NCBI GenBank assembly: GCA_022036555.1
Contig: CM039129.1
Span: forward strand, 30,802,553-30,866,552
Reading direction: 5' to 3'
Source: Microstegium vimineum
Taxonomy: Eukaryota > Streptophyta > Magnoliopsida > Poales > Poaceae
DNA: 64,000 nucleotides
In this document: positions 9,701 through 19,621 of the stretch, one piece after another
Layout: every line of letters starts with the position of its first letter
How positions within the stretch are numbered: the first letter of the stretch is position 1
The notes under the pieces: model-generated
Databases searched by the model: none
What the model saw: the letters and a program-made list of their open reading frames with translations, nothing else
What the model was told of the DNA's origin: nothing
Program-made: the position numbers and the translations under genes

Positions 9701-11403
9701 AAGTTCTTCATTCTAATGCGTTTTACTATTTACTTATACTATCGGCATCTGACCCTCTTTTACTAACAGGTTGACGATCCAATCCCTCGAACGAGCAAGA
9801 GCGGCAAGCACTTCAATCTTCGAATGATGAACTCCATATCAATCATCGGCAACAAGGCTCCTACGTTGGCTGCTTTCACCCCTCAAAGGGTACCCAAGGT
9901 CACCCTCAAGCCTAGCCCGACACCAGATAGGACCACCGCTACTCCATCGGCCGCTGCCGCCATCTTGGCGCAAGCTTTCGCAGTAAGTCCTTCTCGCATT
10001 TATACCGATCACAAACTCTCATCGGCAACATTCACTTTATCTAACTTGCACCAAATATCTTTTACAGGCAACGAGCTCATCGGCAGCTGCTCCAAATGTA
10101 CAAGCTTCTCCGACTCGTGCTACCGATGCCCCCAAGTTTCGCAACCGAAACGCGCCGGTTCACCAAGTGCTGTCCCCAAGAAGAAAAAGAAGCGCTTGAA
10201 ACTGGCTACTCCCGTGTCACCCATCCCTGTTGATACTCCAACACCAGAATCAACATCGGCGACTACCCCTGATCAACCATCGGCTGAGATTCTCGACCAG
10301 GGAACAATACCGTCACCACACGAGTTAGGTGAAACAATAGGAACAACATCGGCATTAGTACCCATATCAGCGCCAGATGAAACTCTTGACCAAGGGACGG
10401 TACCACTGTTGCAAGAGCCGGCTGCACCATCGATTCCATCAACATCTGCACTGGTTTCTGCTCCCCAACCGGCTCCATCAGCTTCCGCCGATACCCCACT
10501 GCGAGAGACAACCCCTGCTCCTGATACGACATCGGTTGGGATCCTAGCTCAAGAGGCGGAACCGGTGTCACATGAACTAGCTACCATAGCAACAACTACT
10601 ACTATGGAAGAGGGTACACCGGCAACTGCTACCGATGGAGATGCTGCTGCACAAGCTACTTCGCCGAACCAGATGCGAGAGATCCGCATGAAGATGGTAA
10701 GCCACTTAACTTATAATACAAATTTGGGATCGGCAAACCCTAATCCTTTTCTTTTCAGGCTCAAGACTCTCCGAACAATCTGTTCTCCTTCGCCGTTGAC
10801 ATCCCAGAAGATGGTGAAGAAGAGATTTCCACTCAAGCCTCAATCACGGTATCGACAAAATTGAAGGCCAAACTTGAAGCATTGCTCCTTCTACTGCAAC
10901 AAGATACTTCGCAATTAGTCCAAGATTCCAGCGCAGCAAAAGCAGCCTTCAAGGAAATCCAAGACCAACTGCCTGCCGATATTGAAGAGACACTCTTCCA
11001 AGCGGCATTCCTCGAGAGTCGGCAGCTCCAATACCGAAGGGCTTCACGTCGCATTGCCGAAAGAGCTGTTCAGGCAGGATTTGAAGAAGAAATACTCAAG
11101 TTCAAACAAGTCACTGATGAAAAGCACAAGGAGATCGGCCGTCTAGAAGCTTCCAGCATTGACCTTGAACAAGAAATTTCCGGTCTATCGGCAAAGAAGG
11201 AGAATCTATTGGCAGAGCTGAAACAAGTTGATGAAGCTTTAAGTTCAGCTAACCAGAAGAAAACTCAACTTCCCGACGCCACCAAGATCTTGCAACAAGA
11301 GAGAGATGCTGCTGCTCGCGGGGCTCTGACGTTGAGGAAGAAAGTCAAACCAGTAGAAGGTACTGCCGATGACGACGCCAAGGAACTGGAGGAAGTGGAC
11401 TAG
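6732..11403 (+). pseudogene. Antisense plant-mobile-domain gene of element A (spliced, broken)
   Basis: Exons on the plus strand: 6732-7643, then (after the solo LTR) 9148-9698, 9770-9982, 10068-10696 and 10759-11403, with clean GT-AG introns of 71, 85 and 62 bp that keep phase 0. The first ~490 residues match the plant mobile domain (aminotransferase-like, PF10536 class): LGLWKDAFRSWP, TPTLADVHMLTGLD, then PLAELLADGSRLPLGRYLLG and FGMFFQRFYCG. A Pro/Thr/Ser/Ala-rich linker with a PKKKKKR basic stretch follows, which could be a nuclear signal. A long coiled coil (about 10860-11390) ends the protein. Damage: an in-frame TAG at 7527, probably from CAG; the 1.5-kb LTR insertion; and exon 10068-10696 is one base short, which shifts the frame. 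Host plant-mobile-domain proteins act in silencing, but the role of the element copy is unknown. Confidence 0.8.
7644..9147 (+). mobile_element. Solo LTR of a Sirevirus-like copia element
   Basis: The unit starts TGAAGAATC, ends GATCCTTTCA, and is flanked by the perfect 5-bp duplication TGCTG (7639-7643 and 9148-9152). Removing it and one duplication restores a continuous plant-mobile-domain reading frame across the site. The end matches the ACCTTTCA terminus of elements B and F, and a C-rich tract before a CATCT(T/A)G motif is shared too, so it belongs to the same broad group. It holds a TATA-like TATTTATAG at 8439-8447 and a zone (8090-8400) rich in GCGTCGGACG-type half-palindromes. It has no internal sequence and was left by LTR-LTR recombination. 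Orientation is inferred from the terminus similarity. Confidence 0.92.
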
Positions 11404-11577
11404 ATTCGCCTGCGTGCGATATCATCCATCCAATCCTTGTTGTAATCTATTGTAACCCGTCATGTCGGCAATTTGCAAACCTTGACATTTGATTTTGCAT
11501 GTAATATAACGTTAACACGCCTTCTGCCGATATTCTACATGATTGTTATCTTATCAGCACTTATACTTTGTGTTGCT

Positions 11578-12830
11578 TCATGCATCTACCCAGATACTAG
11601 GATAATACTTATTTAAATATTTACCGTTGATTGCCCTGGGAAACGCAACCCCTTCGAGGGTCTCCAAAAGATAGGCATTACCAGGAACTGACCGATTTAT
11701 CCGAAACGGACCCTCCCAATTAGGAGACCATTTTTCAAACTTAGAACTCTTAGTCCCAATCGGCAAAATCAGCTTCCACACCAGATCACCATTGGCAAAC
11801 TCTTTTACCTTGACTTTCTTGTCATACCATCTGGCAACTCTTTTCTTATTCTCTTCAATACTAATCAAAGCCCTCAACCGATGACTCGCCAGATCCTCTA
11901 ACTCATTCTTCATAAGAGTACCATACTCATTGGCTATCAGCTGATCTTGAGAAGACAATCGCCTAGAACCAGTTTTAATCTCCCAAGGAAAGACAACATC
12001 ATGCCCATAAACCAACTGATACGGCGAAACCTTAGTTGCACCATGACATGCCATCCGATATGACCATAGAGCTTCATTCAACACCATATGCCACCTTCTA
12101 GGGTTTTCCTGAATCTTGCGTTTGATAAGTTTAATAACTCCTTTATTAGTTGCTTCAGCCTGACCGTTAGCTTGAGCATAATAAGGAGAAGAGTTTAATA
12201 CCTTGAAACCCATACCAACAGCAAACTCATCAAACTCTCCCGACGTGAACATAGTTCCTTGATCGGTAGTGATAGTCTGAGGGATACCAAATCGGTAAAC
12301 AATATGCTCTTTCACAAAATCTATCATGTTTGCCGATGTCACCTTCTTCAACGGAATGGCTTCAACCCACTTCGTGAAATAATCAGTAGCAACAAGTATA
12401 AACTTATGTCCTTTGCTTGATGGTGGATAAATTTGACCGATGAGATCAATAGCCCATCTCTAAACGGCCAAGGCTTGATTATGGGATTCATTGCTGATGC
12501 AGGCGCCCTCTGGACATTACCAAACTTCTGACAATCTTGGCACCCTTTAAGGTAATTGAAACAATCTTCAAGAATCGTCGGCCAATAATACCCATTCCGC
12601 CTAATCATCCACTTCATCTTCAACGCCGACTGATGTGCTCCACACACTCCTTCATGAATTTCGCCCATTAACTCTTTCGATTCTTCTGTACTAAGACATC
12701 TGAGCAAAACTCCATCAATGGTCTGATAATATAATTCATCACCAAGGAGCACATATTTGGTAACTTGAAACCTTAACCGCCTCTCAACCTTTCTAGACGG
12801 ATTTCTCAAGTAATCAGCAATTTCCTTCCT
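11578..12830 (-). pseudogene. Element A integrase (Ty3/gypsy), broken
   Basis: Integrase joins retroelement cDNA to the chromosome. The N-terminal zinc-binding part (12809 to about 12500) has H-x-H and CxxC ligands (EIHEGVCGAHQ, KGCQDCQK). The catalytic core shows AIDLIG, TTDQG and QANGQAEAT carrying the D, D and E residues, followed by a GPF(x)I-type C-terminal domain (NWEGPFRI). A one-base loss near 12460 separates the zinc domain and the first Asp from the rest of the core, and the in-frame TAG at 12833-12831 cuts it from RT. The stop at 11578 lies 174 bp from the stop of the antisense gene, so the two genes are convergent. Confidence 0.88.
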
Positions 12831-14669
12831 CTAGTCATCGGCAACCGTTACCGATGTCATTACTCGAATTGGCTGATACCCTGAAGCATACTGTGCCAAC
12901 CGATTAGCTTCTTCATTATATAACCTGAGAATGTGTTCAAGGCGGTATTTTTTAAATTCTTTCAATAACTGCAAACACTTCTCATGAGCCGCAATTAAAA
13001 CCTCACTTCGGCATTCATATGTTCCAATCAATTGATTGATCACCAACATGGAATCACCGAAGATTTCAACAGCATCGGCACGTATTTCCCTGAGTAATTC
13101 CAACCCCTTCAGTAAAGCCTGGTACTCAGCTTGATTATTAGTCGAAGTAGCAATAATCGGCAACGAGATTTCATACTTTTGTCCCCGAGGTGAAATTAGG
13201 ACAATGCCGATGTCTGCTCCTTCCTTGCATGTAGATCCATCAAAGAATAAGGTCCAAGGAGCAATCTGCACAGCGCTTACTGCATTGCAATGTTGGGTAA
13301 CAAAATCAGCCATCACTTGACTTTTAACTGCTTTAGCCGATTCATACCTCAAATCAAACTCCGATAGCGCCAAAATCCACTTGCCGATTCTTCCACTTAA
13401 TATCGGCATCGACAACATATACTTAACCGCGTCATCTTTGCATATGACGGTGCATTCGGCCGATAGCAAATAATGTCTCAACTTAGTACAAGAGAAGTAC
13501 AAACAAAGACATAACTTTTCGACGGCCGAATACCTGGTTTCAGCATCCACCAATCTTCTACTCAAATAGTAAATCACACGTTCCTTTCTTTCAAATTCTT
13601 GGATTAAGGCTGACCCGATAATACTGTCATCGGCAGACAAATACAATCTGAAAGGTTTCCCGTGTTGAGGTGGAACCAAGACTGGAGGATTCACCAAATA
13701 TTTCTTAATCTCTTCCAAAGCTAGCTGCTGCTCTTCTTTCCATATAAATTCTTGATTGGCCTTCAATTTCAACAGCGGACTAAAAGACTTAATCTTTCTA
13801 GACAGATTAGATATAAATCTTCTAATAAAATTAATCTTGCCGATCAAGGATTGCAACTCAGTCTTATTTGTGGGAGCAACTACCTTGTTAATTGCATCGA
13901 TAGATTTTCTGCCGATCTCGATGCCTCTCTGATGCACCATAAAACCCAGAAACTGGCTTGCCGATACACTAAATGCACACTTGTTAGGATTCATCTTCAA
14001 CCCATGCTCCCTTGTGCACTCTAGAATCTTCCGTAAATCGGCAAGATGCTTCTTGAAGTTTTTGGATTTAACCACCACATCGTCAATGTAAATTTCAACT
14101 ATTGTGCCGATGTACTTATGAAAAATGAAGTTCATTGCTCTTTGGTAGGTAGCACCAGCGTTCTTCAAACCAAAAGTCATCACGACCCACTCGAACAAAC
14201 CAACATGACCTGGACATCTGAAAGCAGTCTTGGATATATGTTCTTCAGCCATGAATACCTGATTATATCCAGCATTACCATACATAAAACTAATGATTTG
14301 ATGTCCAGCGGCAGCATCAATTAACAGATCAACAACGGGCATTGGGTAACCATCCATCGACGTAGCTTTGTTGAGATTCCTGAAATCAATACAAACACGG
14401 AGTTTTCCATTTTTCTTGTACACATGAACTACATTAGAAATCCATTCGGCATACCGACATTGCCGAATAAATCCAACCTCAATTAATTTTGTAATTTCAG
14501 CTTTAATATCATGTAATACCATAGGATTGCTTCGGCACGCAGGTTGCCGATGTTGTTGGAAACCGGACTTAATAGGCAACCGATGTTCGACTATTGATCG
14601 GTCTAAACCAGACATCTCTGTATAATCCCAAGCAAAACAATCTTTATATTCCTTTAATAAATCAATCAA
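12831..14669 (-). pseudogene. Element A reverse transcriptase and RNase H
   Basis: An open 612-codon segment of pol. RT motifs in order: CIDFRNLNKAT, FGLKNAGATYQ, and the catalytic YIDDVVV box (residues 194-200). RNase H follows, with a first connection-type domain and a second DGS-containing domain (FFDGSTCKEG, then NNQAEYQALLKGL and GDSMLV), the double arrangement reported for Tat-like elements. The catalytic Asp of motif A, normally in a SFMDGN context, is Tyr (residue 130, codon at 14282-14280), so the enzyme should be dead. The ORF ends at a TAG where Trp is expected (TGG to TAG). Upstream it is cut from protease by the 56-bp duplication. Confidence 0.92.
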
Positions 14670-14780
14670 CTGTTGTTTACATTAGGAATCTAACTTAGTA
14701 CTAATAAAGGTTGGCCTGGGCCTCACTGTTGTTTACATTGGGAATCTAACTTAGTACTAATAAAGGTTGGCCTGGGCCTA
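14669..14780. repeat. 56-bp tandem duplication within element A pol
   Basis: The segment 14669-14724 is repeated at once as 14725-14780 (start ACTGTTGTTTACATT, then TTGGCCTGGGCCT), with one A/G difference seen. The unit is not a multiple of three, so it breaks the protease-RT reading frame. It looks like a replication-slippage or break-repair footprint, not a functional array. Confidence 0.85.
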
Positions 14781-14846
14781 CTGCCATCGCCGATATCTAT
14801 CTCTAGTAAATCATCGGTGGATGTGAACCCCTGTCCCAGTTTTCCA

Positions 14847-15494
14847 TCATCGGCGAATCGATCCATTAAAACTCTTCTTCAGGACCGACTGCTTGGATCG
14901 GTGTAATGCGGTAATCGGCAACTTTGAGGAACTCCATGTCCCAAGCTTCACCTGATATGCACCTGGTTTGCTCATAAGTTTCCGATTCTGCCGATGCAAC
15001 AATTGACGGAGTTTCACTCTGGACGACTTCAATCTTGTCTCCAACCCATTGCACGATGCTTGGTGCATTGTAGAAGGAATGCAGCAATTGGCATGGATCC
15101 AATCCCTTCCTAGGAGCAAGTTGTAGGTGCCTTTGCCACTGATCACGAAAAACGTTGTCGGCAAAGTTTTACTGCCGATGGTTAATTCAACACATATGGC
15201 TCCCATAGCTGGCGACACATTGCCTTCAAAATCTTTAAGTTTCATGTCCGTCTTGACTAATTCTTGGTCACCTTTCCCAAGTTTCCTGAACATGACATAT
15301 GGCATTATATTGATTGATGCCCCACCGTCCACCAGCATCTTTGTCACGGGTTGCCCATCTACTTTACCTTTGATGAACAGAGCTCTTAAGTGCTGCCTTT
15401 CATCATCGGTAGGCTTCTCAAAGACAGCTGTCATCGGATCTAACACCAACTGTGCCATCTTAGCAGCTTCTTCCTCAGCATCGACAGGTGCCAT
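14847..15494 (-). pseudogene. Element A aspartic protease
   Basis: Retropepsin-type protease that cuts the Gag-Pol polyprotein. The active-site motif is LVDGGASINIMP (DGGAS, the variant of DTG/DSG common in Tat-like elements), with the second half marked by LLLGRDWIHA. A one-base loss near 15056, just after the DWIHANCCIPS segment, shifts the frame. The original continuation (VQWVGDKIEVVQ and onward) is visible in the adjacent frame down to 14866. The segment is in frame with gag upstream across a TAA at 15500-15498 that probably replaced a Glu codon. Confidence 0.85.
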
Positions 15495-15497
15495 GAA

Positions 15498-18400
15498 TTA
15501 CATCGGCAATATGACGACCATATTGATTTCTGCCGATGGATCCCTATCCTTGCGCTTTGGCCTCCACTGCTTGACTGGAGACTTTTCCCTTGAAGGATTT
15601 TCACTGTCATATAAATCTCCTTCGTGTTCGCGCTGAATCCTTCTTTTCTGAGTCTTTGTCAGACCTTTGGGGCACCATTGAGGAAGCTTAGCTTTCCAAA
15701 TAGGCTGGTACTGTTTCTCATTGCTTGTATCTGCACCACCCCTTATGTTCGGATCTCTAGAGAATATCTCCTCATCGGGTACTCTTGCATTGGCCATCTC
15801 CTCAAGCTCCTCTTGACCAACACACCTTCCAAGCCTGTCGTGTACGCTGAGCTTGCCCCCCAGCCGATCATGTGTTGATTCTTTTCTTCTGATCGGCCTG
15901 CCATAGCTTGATGTCCGATCGTCAAAACAAGGTTTCTTTTCTGATCGATCGGCAGGGTAGTACCCATTACATTCAGGGCAATTATCAGCAGTGGGTAGTT
16001 TGATGCCTTCTTCCTAGCAATGAACAAAGAAGGGAGACCTCCAATGATCTTTATGCCGAAGCCACTCTTGGTGCCTTTCTTCTTCCTGCCGCCGATATCG
16101 TTCCTCCTGCGATTGCGGATAACCTTGTTGTGGCCACCTATGCGTGATCACGACGCCATAAGACCTCCCGGCGCTACGGCTATCTTTGGCAACTCTCTTG
16201 CCTTTTCTATCATCGGCAAACTTCCTCCCTGTTACTTCATGCGCAGCTATTTGATGTTCAGGGTCTACCGATGCGCTTTTCTTGGCAGCTTCCGATGTCA
16301 ACACCTTAGTCTTTCCACTGGTTTCCACCATGTTATTTGGAAACGGGTGCTGATCGATCTTCATCGGCTTCTGGGCTTTAGAATTTTCAAACTTAATTCG
16401 CCCAGATTCAATTTCTGACTGCAACTGCTGCCTAAATACTTTGTAATCATTGGTACTGTGTGAAGTCGCATTGTGCCACTTGCAATACCTGATCTTTCTG
16501 AGCTCTTTGGCTGATGGAATTACCTGGTTAGGCGCCAACTTGATCCGCCCTTCTTGAAGCAATAGGTCAAACATCCTATCGGCCTTGGTGATATCAAAGG
16601 AGAACCTCTCAGCTTCTTTTTGGTCGAACGGACAAGATACCGGCTTCTTATCTTTCACCCATTCAGCAGCACCAATACTTAGTTCTTCGTCTGACTCAGA
16701 ACCTTCTTCTTGTCCAATAAAGGACACCTTCTTGTTCCAAGTCTTCCTAGGCTCGAAAGGTTTAACGTCTTGATCGACAATTCTCTGCATAAGATGACTT
16801 AAACTTTCAAACTCCTGAGATGCATATTTATCTTTGATATGCGACAGCAATCCTTGGAAGGCCAAATCTGCCAATTGCCGATCATCAAGCACCAAGCTGT
16901 AGCACTTATTCTTCACATCTCGCAGCCTTTGGACGAAGTTTTCTACCGATTCGTCATTACGCTGCCTCAGCTTAACCAAATCGGTAATCTTCTTCTCATG
17001 TACGTCGGCGAAGAAGTATTTATGAAACTGCCTCTCCAAATCGGCCCAAGTGATCACAGAGTTTGGAGGAAGTGAAATGAACCATGTGAATGTCGATCCA
17101 GACAATGATGACGAGAACAATCTCACCCTTAGTTCATCTCGGCTAGCTGCTTCTCCACACTGGATAATGAAGCGGTTGATATGCTCCATCGTGGATGTAT
17201 CATCTTGGCCAGAAAACTTTGTGAAATCAGGCACCTTGTACCGATTTGTGAGAGGAATTAAGTCATATGCCGGAGGATACAACATCCGATAAGAATATGT
17301 ATTAACCTTGGGTTTAATGCCGAATTGCTCTTTCATCAGTTTGGCAATCTTATCGGCCCAATACGCATCCTGTTCTTGCTGACTCATTGGCTGATTGTTG
17401 ACTGGTGGAGCCGGCTGATGCGCCCCTTCAGGTCTTGGTGGAAGATGATTTGGAGCAGTTGGCATGGGCGCAACACCAGTCATCTAGACATTATGCATCG
17501 GCTGACTCACCAATGGATAACTTTGCACACTCACTGGGTTATGCTGTGGCATCATACCCATCGGTTACTGTACCGATGCTCCACTCTGAGTGTTTGCTGG
17601 GCCTCCATAATGATACATTAGCACGCCAGGCTGTTGAACCGGCGGCTGATTTGTCCATCCAGGATTATAAATCATCGGCATGTGACTTACCGATGGCTGA
17701 TAGCTAACTGGCGTCTGCTGCTCCTGTACCTTGGAGTAATCAACAAATTGGTTACCTTGATGTGCTAGTACTCCAGCTTGAGGATTTACCACCATAGGTT
17801 GACTCCCAGTTGCTATACTGTGTTGCATCGACACAGAATTTACCGATGGTGGCATTAGAGGTACTTTAGGAATCACCACCTGGAGATCTTCTGATGGCAT
17901 TTGCACAGTTGGAGAAGACGTGGAGTAATGCATCATAGGGATCACTGGCTGTGATTGCATTGCCAATGCTACGGAGCCCTTCCAAGCTGAACTATCTCCT
18001 TGCACCAGACTGGAACCAGCAGATGGATTTGGAGGCATACCATATCCCCACCAGTTGGCGGGAGCTGGATGATTCTGGATAGCAGGTCCCGACCTTGCCA
18101 ACGCCACTGGATCTGTACTAAGCTTGGTGACGCTTTCAGGACTTGATCTTGTTGGTGTAGCCACATCGGCAGATGGATCCACAGGAGTGGAAGACGCCAT
18201 TGGAGCTGCCGATGGGTTTATAGATGCCGATCCAGATTGATGATACGCTGGACCAACATACTGAGGTGCCTGTTGTTCTTTGAAAGATTGCATAATAGCA
18301 TTGTACACAGTATTGGACAACACATTGGAGTGGCTGATTAACGCATGATTCAATGCAGAATTAACCATATCTTGTAATTTACCAGGATTGGCATCGAATG

Positions 18401-18589
18401 TGACCTGCCGCGGCAACGACGGTTCTTGCTTCTGGATGGCTTCGCCGCTCCTGCTTAGGCTGAAGGACTTCAGATATAATTGCTTGTACTCCTCCATAGC
18501 CCGCTCCATAGCCTGTTTTGATCATCTTTCAGATCAGCCTCGGAGACTTCGATGACATTCCTCGGATTGACATCGGTATGATCACCCAT
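15498..18589 (-). pseudogene. Element A gag polyprotein region
   Basis: The gag reading frame starts at ATG 18589-18587 (MGDHTDVNPRN). It has a charged N-terminus, a long Pro/Ser/Gln-rich stretch (18300-17480), the gypsy capsid domain (about 17300-16750, with FSGQDDTSTMEHI, WADLERQFHKYF and RQRNDESVENFVQR), and a C-terminal basic region with Cys pairs (RYCKWHNATSHSTND; NCPECNGYYP near 15975). Interruptions: a one-base loss near 18518, TAA at 17567-17565, TAG at 17486-17484, TAG at 16016-16014 where Trp is expected, and TAA at 15500-15498. Apart from the first, all are single-codon changes in one continuous frame, so the polyprotein was once a single gag-pro-pol frame. Confidence 0.85.
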
Positions 18590-18604
18590 AGCAGATGTAT
18601 AATT

Positions 18605-18623
18605 GGTCCCACCGGGTGTGCCA
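18605..18623 (-). other. Primer binding site of element A
   Basis: Minus-strand sequence TGGCACACCCGGTGGGAC starts 7 nt inside the LTR edge at 18631. It begins with TGG, complementary to a tRNA CCA end, and is followed by the gag leader. The matching tRNA species was not determined. Confidence 0.65.
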
Positions 18624-18630
18624 AAAGAGG

Positions 18631-19621
18631 TGTTGACACAAAAAGCATCAGGATCTGCGAACACCTCGGGCTTATACCCGAATTTGATGTCCAAAGGTGT
18701 GCCAGTCAATTTGACCAGTTAATCGACAAGGACGATAACTAGAACAAGATCTGAACGAGACAACGGCGATGCTCCCGGATGTCAATGCTCAAACTTGATC
18801 AGGATAACTAGAGTAGAGCTAAACGAGACGACAGTGATGCACCTGGACATCAAGGCTCATGTTGCTCAAACGCGGAACTTGCAAGGGTTGACGGAGATCA
18901 AGGAGATGCAGCCCATCGAGACTTGAAGAACTCGTAGGTAAACTAGATCTAATGCGATAAAAGTAGAATTGCTGGAAAAGTAAATAAGAATAATAGATTT
19001 GTTTGATATATGATTGTATTGAATTTTCACGTGGCCCTTGGGCACATATTTATACTCCCGTATGGGAAGTTGTACATGGATACGACTCATACCTTCCTAA
19101 ACAAACACTCTATTCTTAGGGAAATAACTGACTCACGCAGGAGTCGGACCCAAATAATAATAATCTTTTCCTAAACAGACTCTTCTATTATTAAGGAAAT
19201 AAAACGACTCGTACAAGAGTCGGACTCAAACTCCTATCACAATACTGGTATAATAACACCAGTTTCCTTATCTATCTTCTTCGATGAAACCTTCCATCGG
19301 CAGATTCATTTAATCCGCAACTTCCTTCCAACGCCATCGGTAGTCTTCTACTGACATCAGTTTCCTTATTCCACTTCCATCGGCAATGTCCCCTCATCGG
19401 CAATATGCTTCAATCGGTAACTCTTCACTCCTGAACATGCTTTTACCAACCAACTTATCGACAAAAATCGTCCAGTTTCCATCGGCAACAAACTTATCTC
19501 ATTTGCAGCATTCACTCTCATCGGTAATCTCAACCGATGACCTTCTGATGCCGATAGAAAACGGCTACCGACCAATGCAAGTCTTAGATCATTTGACACA
19601 TGCCGAAAAACGGTGTCAACA
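18631..19621 (-). repeat. 5' LTR of element A
   Basis: On the minus strand it starts TGTTGACACCG at 19621 and ends GTGTCAACA at 18631, so the termini form an 8-bp inverted repeat (TGTTGACA/TGTCAACA). Length is 991 bp. A TATA-like GTATAAATATG lies at 19054-19044. The U3 part is packed with ATCGGY/RCCGAT motifs (nine counted by eye in 19261-19620). No partner LTR is present left of the antisense gene. Confidence 0.88.

Larger units (their letters stand above)
6732..19621 (-). mobile_element. Element A: truncated Tat-like Ty3/gypsy retrotransposon
   Basis: Minus-strand order is LTR (19621-18631), primer binding site, gag, aspartic protease, RT with RNase H, integrase. Integrase downstream of RT is the Ty3/gypsy order. 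Beyond integrase comes an independent gene on the plus strand (6732-11403), an arrangement known from the Tat lineage. The 3' LTR that should lie left of this gene is absent, so the element is truncated. It sits inside element B: pre-integrase codons of B stop exactly at the LTR edge (19622), with GATAG as the presumed minus-strand target duplication. A later solo LTR occupies 7644-9147. All coding regions carry stops or frameshifts. Confidence 0.88.
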
